From positions 1 through 10,659 of the forward strand of contig NZ_CALGFC010000028.1 in the NCBI RefSeq assembly GCF_937881195.1: 10,659 bases of DNA. The letters are read 5' to 3'. The notes under the pieces are model-generated. The model worked only from the letters and a program-made list of their open reading frames with translations. It searched no databases and was not told where the DNA came from. Both the position numbers and the translations under genes were made by a program. Of this stretch, positions 1-7,061 are shown piece by piece. The DNA is from an uncultured Methanobrevibacter sp. GTDB lineage: Archaea > Methanobacteriota > Methanobacteria > Methanobacteriales > Methanobacteriaceae. The number at the start of each line of letters is the position of its first letter. Within the stretch, counting starts at the first letter, position 1.

Positions 1-55
1 TTTATATGATATTTACTAATTTTAATAATTTTATATGATATTTACTAATTTTAAT
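1..55. repeat. Direct repeat, 26-bp unit, period 29 bp
   Basis: The 26 bases at 1-26 recur exactly at 30-55, with three bases between them. The unit begins TTTATATGATATTTAC. The first copy touches the window edge, so further copies may lie outside. The second copy also forms most of the left arm of the inverted repeat at 40-160. Confidence 0.85.
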
Positions 56-160
56 TTAAATATTGATTGATTCATTATCTTATCTTTATTAAAATAACTT
101 TTTATTAATTAGCAATTGATTTTAAAATAAGAATTAATATTTAAATTAAAATTAGTAAAT
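40..160. repeat. Perfect 25-bp inverted repeat with 71-bp interior
   Basis: Positions 40-64 and 136-160 are exact reverse complements over 25 bases. The pairing continues inward as one G-U pair (65 with 135) and three more pairs (66-68 with 132-134), so an RNA stem of about 29 pairs is possible, with a loop at 69-131. It lies past the T-tracts that follow the thermosome gene. It could be a 3' hairpin of a gene left of the window, a MITE-like element, or chance in AT-rich DNA; 25 perfect pairs makes chance unlikely. I found no convincing target-site duplication. Confidence 0.75.
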
Positions 161-181
161 TAGAATATGAAAAATAGAATC

Positions 182-229
182 AAAAAAAATGAACCAGAAA
201 AAATTATAAAAAAGAAAAAAAGAAAAAAA
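182..229 (-). terminator. Oligo-T terminator of the thermosome gene
   Basis: Read on the minus strand, T runs of 7, 7, 6 and 8 follow within about 60 bases of the thermosome stop codon (A runs at 182-229 on the given strand). Intrinsic termination in archaea depends on such U-tracts and needs no hairpin, so this is the likely 3' end of the thermosome transcript. Confidence 0.75.
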
Positions 230-241
230 GATGTAAAAATA

Positions 242-1864
<1,623 letters not shown>

Positions 1865-1868
1865 AAAA

Positions 1869-1876
1869 ATCACCTC
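1869..1876 (-). promoter_or_regulatory. Strong Shine-Dalgarno GAGGTGAT, decides thermosome start
   Basis: The minus strand reads GAGGTGAT, then TTTT, then ATG at 1864. This is an eight-base match to the usual archaeal anti-Shine-Dalgarno end of 16S rRNA. The GTG inside the site opens the same frame but cannot be both binding site and start. Confidence 0.9.
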
Positions 1877-1896
1877 ATAATTTATTTTTTAAATAA

Positions 1897-1978
1897 TATA
1901 TTTAAAAATTTAATATCTAATTAATATATCCATAATATTACTTTAAAATCCATTAAATAAACTAATATTATATTTAAA
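1897..1978 (-). promoter_or_regulatory. Candidate thermosome promoter elements (two TTTAAATATA boxes)
   Basis: The same box-A-like string TTTAAATATA occurs on the minus strand at 1897-1906 and at 1969-1978. The first would place the transcript start at about 1872, inside the Shine-Dalgarno site, so it is less likely. The second would give a leader of about 80 bases. In DNA this AT-rich such strings also arise by chance. Confidence 0.35.
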
Positions 1979-2033
1979 ATAATTTCCCACTTAATTACAA
2001 TAATGATAAAAGTTAATAGATATTAAATATGAT

Positions 2034-2062
2034 AATATTTAGCTACAAGATAGCTAAATATT
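2034..2062. repeat. 12-bp perfect hairpin, 5-base loop
   Basis: AATATTTAGCTA (2034-2045), loop CAAGA, then TAGCTAAATATT (2051-2062). The stem includes two G-C pairs and is followed by TT on the given strand. It could be a terminator-like or regulatory hairpin, or part of a small RNA. No adjoining gene explains it. Confidence 0.7.
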
Positions 2063-2091
2063 TTATATAATCTATTAATTGAGTTATAGCA

Positions 2092-2191
2092 TTTATATTG
2101 TAAAAATAAAAATTATCTTAAATAAATAGATATATCAAAGATATTTAAAATTTATTAACTTCTATTAACTTTAATAAATTTACAATATAAA
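2092..2191. repeat. Nested inverted repeats (13-bp outer, 11-bp inner arms)
   Basis: The outer arms are TTTATATTGTAAA (2092-2104) and its exact reverse complement TTTACAATATAAA (2179-2191). The right part also holds an inner perfect pair, AAATTTATTAA (2148-2158) with TTAATAAATTT (2171-2181). The two pairings overlap at 2179-2181 and so compete, giving two alternative folds. AT-rich arms make chance plausible for the inner pair, less so for the outer one. Confidence 0.55.
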
Positions 2192-2203
2192 GTGGGTTTG
2201 AGG

Positions 2204-2214
2204 TTATATATAAA
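2204..2214 (-). promoter_or_regulatory. Possible archaeal promoter (TTTATATA box A)
   Basis: The minus strand reads TTTATATA at 2214-2207, a perfect methanogen box A, inside a patch with more G and C than its surroundings. It would start a minus-strand transcript near 2182, next to the inverted repeat at 2092-2191. The core TATATATA is nearly symmetrical, so plus-strand transcription starting near 2235 is equally possible. Confidence 0.3.
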
Positions 2215-2327
2215 TCTTACGGAAGTTCTATAGTTTTCTAATAATTTAAATATAACTATTAAAAAAAGTAATACCCAAAAATAATCCAGAATATATTAAA
2301 AATATACTATAAATTAGTGATAATAAT

Positions 2328-2338
2328 ACTAAATTAGT
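2328..2338. promoter_or_regulatory. Palindrome ACTAAATTAGT with neighbouring partial copies
   Basis: ACTAA-A-TTAGT is a perfect odd palindrome. Its core AAATTAGT occurs three times close together, at 2311-2318, 2331-2338 and 2369-2376. Repeated half-sites suggest an operator, about 270 bp before the cyclase-family gene, but no regulator is identified. Confidence 0.25.
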
Positions 2339-2400
2339 ACAATTAATTTAAACTAATAAAAAAATCTTAAATTAGTACTAATAATTTTATTTAAAAATTA

Positions 2401-2432
2401 AAATATTCTAAAAAATAAAAAATAGAATATTT
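2401..2432. repeat. 10-bp perfect inverted repeat
   Basis: AAATATTCTA (2401-2410) pairs with TAGAATATTT (2423-2432) across a 12-base A-rich loop. It lies just before the 48-bp tandem repeat. Its role is unknown. Confidence 0.5.
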
Positions 2433-2439
2433 AAATAAT

Positions 2440-2599
2440 AAAATATTTGAATTAAAATAAGGAATATTATAATATTGATAGATATATAAAATATTTGAAT
2501 TAAAATACTGAATATTATAATATTGATAGATATATAAAATATTTGAATTAAAATACTAAATTTATAAATATTTTAATATTATAATGTTAATAGGTATAT
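2440..2599. repeat. 48-bp tandem repeat, three copies, last one extended
   Basis: Copies start at 2440, 2488 and 2536 with AAAATATTTGAATTAAAAT. The first two differ only at two or three bases. The third is 64 bp long because about 16 bp are inserted after its first 23 bases; its tail then returns to the repeat sequence and runs straight into the ATG at 2603. Each copy ends in TATATAAA at the junction (2483, 2531, 2595), which is TTTATATA on the minus strand. The repeat thus supplies the leader of the cyclase-family gene. Confidence 0.9.
2592..2595 (+). promoter_or_regulatory. Weak Shine-Dalgarno AGGT within a repeat copy
   Basis: AGGT sits seven bases before ATG 2603. At the same place the other repeat copies read AGAT (TTGATAGATATATAAAAT against TTAATAGGTATATAAAAT). 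A single A-to-G change therefore separates the ribosome site from the repeat consensus. Confidence 0.5.
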
Positions 2600-2602
2600 A
2601 AA

Positions 2603-3223
2603 ATGAAATATATTGATTTGAGCCATAAATTAAATAAAGATACACAAGTTTATCCTGGGGACCCTAAATTTGTTATAGAAAAATTCAGTACAGCTGATGA
2701 TGATTATTTTCTATCAAATATAAACGGAAGTCCACATACTGGAACACATATAGATGCCCCATATCATTATATTAAAAATGGAAAAAAAGTCGATGATTTA
2801 GATATTAATACTTTAATAGGGAAAGCTACGATCCTAAAAACAAAAAGAGAAATAGTTAATGATAGTATAAATATTAAAGATATTGATATCAAAAATCCAA
2901 TTGAAAAAATTGTTATTTTAAAAACAGAATGGTATAAACATTGGGGCAATGATGATTACTTTACTAAAAACCCTTATATCTCCAATGAATTAGCTGACAT
3001 GTTAATTGAAAATAAAGTTAAAGGAGTAGCTATAGATACATGTTCAGTTGATAAAATAGGTGAAACAAAAATCCATAAACGATTTCTTAAAAATGATATA
3101 TGGATTGTAGAGAATCTTACTAATTTAAATAAGTTATCAAAAAATAATTATTATTCTTATTTTATTCCAATGAATATAGATGCTGAAGCTTCATACATCC
3201 GAGCTTTTGTTAAAGATGAATAA
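2603..3223 (+). CDS. Cyclase-family metal-dependent hydrolase (kynurenine formamidase-like)
   Basis: The 206-residue protein belongs to the cyclase family (PF04199), which includes KynB-type arylformamidases and isatin hydrolases. It has the family motif HxGTHxDxPxH as HTGTHIDAPYH at 45-55. By family analogy His45, His49 and Asp51 bind metal and His55 is the catalytic base. A second conserved block, IHKRFLKNDIWIVENL at 157-172, brings His158 and Glu170. Length is normal and there is no signal peptide or membrane segment, so it should be cytoplasmic. The true substrate is unknown: methanogens are not known to degrade tryptophan through kynurenine, so the KynB name should not be carried over. 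The start is ATG with AGGT seven bases before it. It is a single gene facing away from thermosome and towards the coiled-coil gene; its leader is made of 48-bp repeats. Confidence 0.9.
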   Translation: MKYIDLSHKLNKDTQVYPGDPKFVIEKFSTADDDYFLSNINGSPHTGTHIDAPYHYIKNGKKVDDLDINTLIGKATILKTKREIVNDSINIKDIDIKNPIEKIVILKTEWYKHWGNDDYFTKNPYISNELADMLIENKVKGVAIDTCSVDKIGETKIHKRFLKNDIWIVENLTNLNKLSKNNYYSYFIPMNIDAEASYIRAFVKDE

Positions 3224-3492
3224 AAATTAAAGTGAATAAATTAAAATTTTTCAGAATAGATAAAAAGCAATCAAAATATAATATTTAAGAATAAAACTAA
3301 TTAAATATTATTTATATTATAGATATAATTATATTCTAGATATAATAAAAATTACAAAAATATAGATTTTATAAATTGAATTTTATATAAAATTTAAAAA
3401 TTTTTATAAAAATTAAAAATAAAAAATTAATATAAATTAATTAAAAAATAAAGAAATAAAATTAAAATAAAAAATTCAATAAAATAAGATTC
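3224..3492. terminator. Terminator region between convergent genes
   Basis: For the plus-strand gene the first T5 run is at 3247-3251, soon after its stop codon, with another at 3401-3405. For the minus-strand coiled-coil gene, runs of six T on its own strand lie at 3469-3474, 3443-3448 and 3421-3426. A 16-bp palindrome, AATTTTTATAAAAATT, lies at 3399-3414. No gene is visible here. Confidence 0.55.
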
Positions 3493-4977
3493 CTATTTTT
3501 TATCTATTTTAATCCATTTACTTTCTTGAGGGTTTTCAGGATCTTCAGGTTTTAAATAACCTTTTCTTTCTAATCCTCTTATTATATTGTTTATATTGTT
3601 GTAAGAAATATCTTTAAATGCAATTTTACGAATATAGCTATGTATTTCTTGAGAATCCATTGGGTTTTCAGGAATTAAATAATAAATTTGAGACTGGAAT
3701 GATGTTAAATCACTCTTTGGAGATGAAGTTATTTTTTTATAATTATTTCTTATTGACAATAGCTCTTTATTAGCTTGTTTACAAGAATCTAATTCCTTTT
3801 TAAGATTTATTAATTCATTATTATTATTATTTATAATATTATCTTCACTATCTTGAATATTTTTCAGTTCATCACTTTTTTCAAAAGATTTTTCACTAAT
3901 CAATATTTCAGAATCTAAATCATTATTTTTATCTAAAGATTCCTGAGATTTATTAGTGAAATTTTTATCTAAATCTGAAAATAATCCTTTAATCTCTTCT
4001 AATCTTTGGATTTTCAAATCCTTAATATTAATTTCATCTTTCACTCTATCATATTCTGCTTTAGAAACATTTTGATCCTTAATTTTTCTTATCTCTAATT
4101 TTTTCTCATTAAGTTCATTAACTAACGATTTAATCTTATTGTCTTTTTCAACAATTTTGTTAAGTGCAGATTTTAAATTTGCATTAATCTCTCCTAATTC
4201 CTTGATTTTATATTGTTCAATATCATTTTCAAGAGAGTTTTTAATATCATTAAAAGATAGTTTAATTTTTTCTAATTCCTCAATTCGATTATCCTTATCT
4301 GACAATTTTTCTTCATAAGAATATTTTATTTCTTCAAAAGATTTTTGAATCTCTTCTAATTCGTTAATTCTAATTTTTTTATCTTCTAATTCTTTTTTAA
4401 TAGATTTAAAAACTTCTTGATCTACAGAAGCTGATTTTAAAATTTTAATCTCATTATCTTTAGAATCAATTTCCCTTTGAAGCCCTATTAAATTATCTTT
4501 ACTGAGTATATCACTTTCTAAATCATTAATTTTTTCTTTATATGAATTTATATCATTTAAGAGAGAATTAATTCTTTCATCTTTTTTAACAATTGTATCC
4601 AAAGAAGACTCTAATTTATCGCTATACTCTTTAAGTTCCTGTGTTTTAAATTTTTTAAGATCGTTTTCAAGAGCAATTTTAATATCATTAAAAGAATCTT
4701 TAAAATCACTTAAATCTTGGATTTTTAATTCTTGGTTGTTTATTATATTCTCTTTATTATTGAGAGAAACTTGAAGATTGTTTAAATCAACTTTAAGATT
4801 AGAAATTAAATCTTCTTTCTCTTTAAGAGTATTTTTTAATTTTTCAGCAGTATCATCATTTTTTAAAAGATTTTTTTCATTTTCAAGGTTCATGAGATCT
4901 ATCTTAAGCTCATTAATTTCTAATAAACAAGATTTCACAAGATTTTGTAGCTTAATCTTCTCTTTATCTTCTACCAT
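3493..4977 (-). CDS. Long coiled-coil protein with C-terminal winged-helix-like domain
   Basis: I do not recognise this 494-residue protein. Residues 1 to about 410 are almost all charged and heptad-like, rich in Lys, Glu, Asn, Ile and Leu with very little Pro or Gly, and should form a long helical rod with a looser Asn/Ser-rich stretch at 340-385. Residues about 423-494 differ: a helix (FQSQIYYLI), PENPMDSQEIHSYI, then a helix NNINNIIRGLERKGYLKP and a strand-like SKWIKID, the pattern of a winged helix-turn-helix. The rod has an internal duplication: 95-142 and 241-288 match at 25 of 48 residues, and a 13-residue motif like ELEKIKLSFNDIK occurs at 88, 206, 234 and 325. There is no signal peptide or membrane segment. 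The start is ATG with GTGAT three bases upstream. A structural, DNA-associated or regulatory role is only a guess. Confidence 0.85.
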   Translation of the reverse strand: MVEDKEKIKLQNLVKSCLLEINELKIDLMNLENEKNLLKNDDTAEKLKNTLKEKEDLISNLKVDLNNLQVSLNNKENIINNQELKIQDLSDFKDSFNDIKIALENDLKKFKTQELKEYSDKLESSLDTIVKKDERINSLLNDINSYKEKINDLESDILSKDNLIGLQREIDSKDNEIKILKSASVDQEVFKSIKKELEDKKIRINELEEIQKSFEEIKYSYEEKLSDKDNRIEELEKIKLSFNDIKNSLENDIEQYKIKELGEINANLKSALNKIVEKDNKIKSLVNELNEKKLEIRKIKDQNVSKAEYDRVKDEINIKDLKIQRLEEIKGLFSDLDKNFTNKSQESLDKNNDLDSEILISEKSFEKSDELKNIQDSEDNIINNNNNELINLKKELDSCKQANKELLSIRNNYKKITSSPKSDLTSFQSQIYYLIPENPMDSQEIHSYIRKIAFKDISYNNINNIIRGLERKGYLKPEDPENPQESKWIKIDKK

Positions 4978-5055
4978 AATATCACATTTCCCTAATAATG
5001 ATAATACATAAAAAGCATAATAAATCCAATTTTTAACAATCTTTTAATTAAATCC

Positions 5056-5067
5056 ATATATATAATT
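5056..5067 (-). promoter_or_regulatory. Candidate promoter of the coiled-coil gene
   Basis: On the minus strand AATTATATATAT lies about 80 bases before ATG 4977. It would start transcription near 5035 and give a leader of about 55 bases. A second AT box, GGTATAAATTTT, lies further up at about 5080-5092. Confidence 0.35.
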
Positions 5068-5150
5068 CAAAACTCAATAAAATTTATACCTTTTAATACC
5101 ATTAAAAGCATTCAATGAATATTTCAATATAATTTTAAAATTAATATGAT

Positions 5151-5164
5151 TAAATCATGATTTA
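5151..5164. promoter_or_regulatory. Palindrome TAAATCATGATTTA
   Basis: This is a perfect 14-bp palindrome about 175 bp before the coiled-coil start. Its half TAAATCAT recurs in the palindrome at 5365-5380 and again, as TAAATCATGA, at 5535-5544. It may be an operator for a dimeric regulator, or chance. Confidence 0.3.
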
Positions 5165-5190
5165 TATTAAATACTAATTATATAACAAAT

Positions 5191-5314
5191 ATAAGCTAAT
5201 TTATAATAATATAAGCTAATTTATAATAATATAAGCTAATTTATAGTAAATATAAACTAATTAATAATAAATATAAGTTAATTTATAACAACTATAGATT
5301 AATTTATATTAAAC
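5191..5314. repeat. 20/21-bp tandem repeat, about six copies
   Basis: The unit ATAAGCTAATTTATAATAAT starts at 5191, 5211 and 5231, nearly identical each time. It continues in degenerate form with period 21 at 5252, 5273 and 5294. Identity falls steadily from left to right, as if the left copies were the youngest. Confidence 0.85.
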
Positions 5315-5364
5315 ATGATATTCATCATAATCAAATATAATGAGAAATTATTGAAATAATAAAT

Positions 5365-5380
5365 TATGATTTAAATCATA
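5365..5380. promoter_or_regulatory. Palindrome TATGATTTAAATCATA
   Basis: This is a perfect 16-bp palindrome made of the same half-site as 5151-5164 but with the halves in the opposite order. The two palindromes flank the 20/21-bp repeat array. Confidence 0.3.
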
Positions 5381-5558
5381 TTCCAATTAATGTTAAATTG
5401 TTTATTTAAAGTCATATATATAATTATTTGATTATTTAGCCTTATTAAAAAAAATATAATAAAAAATATAATAAAAAATAGAAAATAAAAAGTAGAAAAT
5501 AAAAAAATTAAAAAATAAAATTTAGAAAATAAAGTAAATCATGAAATAATATTTTGAA

Positions 5559-5660
5559 ATAATTATTAAAAAATAACTTAGCATAATTATTAAAAAATAA
5601 ATTTATTATAATTTATTAAAAATAAATTTATTATAATTTATTAAAAATAAATTTATTATA
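5559..5660. repeat. 24/25-bp tandem repeats
   Basis: An 18-base string, ATAATTATTAAAAAATAA, occurs at 5559 and 5583 (period 24). It is followed by a 25-bp unit starting ATTTATTATAATTTATTAAA at 5601 and 5626, with a partial third copy at 5651. The region lies just past the end of asd, where the repeats also supply A-runs. Confidence 0.85.
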
Positions 5661-5706
5661 TTAAAATCTTAAAGAAAAAGTTTAAAGATGTAATAAAATA
5701 AAATTT

Positions 5707-5714
5707 AAAAAAAA
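5707..5714 (-). terminator. T8 terminator after asd
   Basis: Eight T in a row on the minus strand begin four bases after the asd stop codon. Further T-runs follow through 5440-5530. This is the first U-tract of five or more after any of the four lysine genes and is the likely end of the operon transcript. Confidence 0.7.
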
Positions 5715-5717
5715 TAA

Positions 5718-6767
5718 TTATAAAATAGTTTTATTAATCAATTCAGCATTTAAAATAGAAGCTCCAGCTGCACCACGAATAGTATTGTGACCAACTAAAA
5801 CATATTTAAAACTATTATCAAATACTGGATCTTTTCTAAGCCTACCAACAGTTACAGCCATTCCACCATCGGCATTTCTATCCATTCTTGGTTGAGGTCT
5901 ATTTTCTTCTTCTTTAACGATTACAGGATTTTTCGGAGCAGAATAAAGGTCGAGTTCCTGAGGAAGTGCTTTAAAATTAGCCATATCACTTTTTATGTTG
6001 TTTATATCAATATCTTCAGCTAATTCAATAAATACTGCTTCAGTGTGACCATCTAAAACAGCTACTCTATGACAAGAAGTAGTAAGCCCAAATTGAGCAG
6101 GTTTTATTTCCAAACCATCTAAATCTCCCAATAAATGAAGAGTTTCACTTTCCATTTTTTCTTCTTCACTACCTATATATGGAACTAAATTATCAACAAT
6201 AGCCATTGAAGGAACACCATTGTATCCAGCACCAGAAACAGCTTGCATAGTTGATACATAAACCCTGTTTATATCATATTTATCATAGATTGGTTTTAAA
6301 GTCAAAGTTAGTGCAATAGTACTACAATTAGGATTAGTAACTATAAAACCGTCCCAATTTCTATTTTTCTGTTGTACTTCTATAATATCTAGAAATTCAG
6401 GGTTTACTTCAGGAATTACAAGAGGAACATCTTTTTCCATCCTCATAGCACTTGCATTAGATGCAACTATAAAATTCTCTGCAAATTTTGGTTCAACAAT
6501 AGCTGCATTTTCAGTAGGAAGTGAGGAAAATAGTATATCAACATCATTACTTATTGCAGATGGTTCTGTTTCAGATACAACAATGTCTTTTACAGAATCA
6601 GGCATAGCATCATCAAGATACCAAGTTGTAGCATCTTCATATCTTTTACCTGCTGAACGAGAAGAAGCCGCTAAAGCACTTATCTCGAAATCAGGATGTT
6701 TATCTAACAGCTGAATAAATCTCTGTCCGACCATTCCAGTTGCACCAAGTACTCCTACATTTACCAT
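5718..6767 (-). CDS. asd: Aspartate-semialdehyde dehydrogenase
   Basis: The 349-residue enzyme reduces aspartyl phosphate to aspartate semialdehyde with NADPH, step two of the aspartate pathway and the branch point to lysine, threonine and methionine. Visible features are the Rossmann loop GATGMVG (8-14), the catalytic cysteine in NPNCST (Cys148), and SCHRVAVLDGHTEAV, where Arg234 should bind substrate and His241 should be the acid-base residue. The sequence resembles the archaeal/fungal class of the enzyme, and length fits. Two ATG codons sit side by side. GGTGAT (6771-6776) touches the first and lies three bases before the second; that spacing matches the other genes here, so I place the start at 6767 (6770 is the alternative). 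It is the last lysine gene, about 294 bp after dapB, and may have its own promoter in the 49-bp repeat. Confidence 0.96.
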   Translation of the reverse strand: MVNVGVLGATGMVGQRFIQLLDKHPDFEISALAASSRSAGKRYEDATTWYLDDAMPDSVKDIVVSETEPSAISNDVDILFSSLPTENAAIVEPKFAENFIVASNASAMRMEKDVPLVIPEVNPEFLDIIEVQQKNRNWDGFIVTNPNCSTIALTLTLKPIYDKYDINRVYVSTMQAVSGAGYNGVPSMAIVDNLVPYIGSEEEKMESETLHLLGDLDGLEIKPAQFGLTTSCHRVAVLDGHTEAVFIELAEDIDINNIKSDMANFKALPQELDLYSAPKNPVIVKEEENRPQPRMDRNADGGMAVTVGRLRKDPVFDNSFKYVLVGHNTIRGAAGASILNAELINKTIL

Positions 6768-6770
6768 CAT

Positions 6771-6776
6771 ATCACC
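6771..6776 (-). promoter_or_regulatory. Shine-Dalgarno GGTGAT that decides the asd start
   Basis: GGTGAT directly abuts ATG 6770 and is three bases from ATG 6767. In the thermosome and coiled-coil genes the same site stands four and three bases from the ATG, which favours 6767. An (AAT)8 run lies just upstream in the leader. Confidence 0.6.
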
Positions 6777-6778
6777 AA

Positions 6779-6802
6779 ATTATTATTATTATTATTATTA
6801 TT
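6779..6802. repeat. (ATT)8 microsatellite in the asd leader
   Basis: Eight ATT triplets read as AAT on the asd transcript and end just before its ribosome site. Copy number could vary by slippage, but it lies outside the coding frame. Confidence 0.9.
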
Positions 6803-6836
6803 ATAATTTAAATAATTATAATTTTATTATTCTAAT

Positions 6837-6875
6837 TTTATTATTATAATTTATTATTATAATTTATTATTATAA
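6837..6875. repeat. 13-bp tandem repeat, three exact copies
   Basis: TTTATTATTATAA is present three times without a change, at 6837, 6850 and 6863. It lies between the microsatellite and the 49-bp repeat in the asd leader. Confidence 0.9.
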
Positions 6876-6914
6876 TTTTCATTTATTATTCATTAAATAG
6901 CCATATTTACTATT

Positions 6915-7027
6915 TATATTAAAATTTATCAATTATATAAAATTATAACTATAATTAATACTATATATTAAAATTTATCAATTATATAAAATTATAACTA
7001 TAATTAATAGATTATATTAAAATTTAT
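6915..7027. repeat. 49-bp tandem repeat in the asd leader, two full copies plus a part
   Basis: Forty-six bases at 6915-6960 recur exactly at 6964-7009, and the first 15 bases recur again at 7013-7027; the period is 49. Each full copy holds TATATAAA (6934-6941, 6983-6990), which is a perfect TTTATATA box A on the minus strand, facing asd. Confidence 0.92.
6934..6990 (-). promoter_or_regulatory. asd: Duplicated box A, candidate internal promoter for asd
   Basis: TTTATATA stands at 6941-6934 and 6990-6983 on the minus strand, one in each copy of the 49-bp repeat. Starts would be expected near 6910 and 6960, with leaders of about 145 and 195 bases. This would let asd be transcribed apart from lysC-dapA-dapB. 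The match is exact, but the sequence is AT-rich throughout. Confidence 0.4.
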
Positions 7028-7061
7028 AATTTTTTAATATTATTTTTTTATTAATTGAATA

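Larger units (their letters stand above)
1865..2602. other. 738-bp non-coding region between divergent genes
   Basis: I see no credible gene here on either strand; possible reading frames are a few codons long and lack ribosome sites. The region holds thermosome promoter candidates, a 12-bp hairpin (2034-2062), nested inverted repeats (2092-2191), a less AT-rich patch with a box A (about 2192-2235), an 11-bp palindrome (2328-2338), a 10-bp hairpin (2401-2432) and a 48-bp tandem repeat (2440-2599). A small RNA gene in 2034-2240 is possible but unproven. Confidence 0.6.
4978..5717. other. 740-bp non-coding region before the coiled-coil gene
   Basis: No gene is supported on either strand. The right half, about 5440-5717, is A-rich and provides the U-tracts that end the lysine transcript. 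The left half is the promoter region of the coiled-coil gene, with two palindromes and a 20/21-bp tandem repeat between them. Confidence 0.6.

Noticed and set aside
40..160. Complete MITE with target-site duplication
   Set aside because: ATATGA occurs near both ends, but at different distances from the arms (1 and 4 bases), so it is not a proper duplication. The inverted repeat itself is kept.
2440..2599. CRISPR array
   Set aside because: The units are contiguous with no unique spacers, and no cas gene is nearby. The same holds for the arrays at 5191, 5601, 6915 and 10561.
1865..2602. tRNA or rRNA gene in the large gaps
   Set aside because: No T-loop GGTTCRAATCC-like sequence or GC-rich folded segment is present in any gap.
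2767..2949. Open frame of 60 codons, antisense to the cyclase-family gene
   Set aside because: It is Ile/Phe/Ser-rich, as expected from reading AT-rich coding DNA backwards, and has no ribosome site.
4778..5011. Plus-strand frame overlapping the start of the coiled-coil gene
   Set aside because: The Phe/Ser-rich product is the antisense image of Lys/Glu-rich coiled coil.
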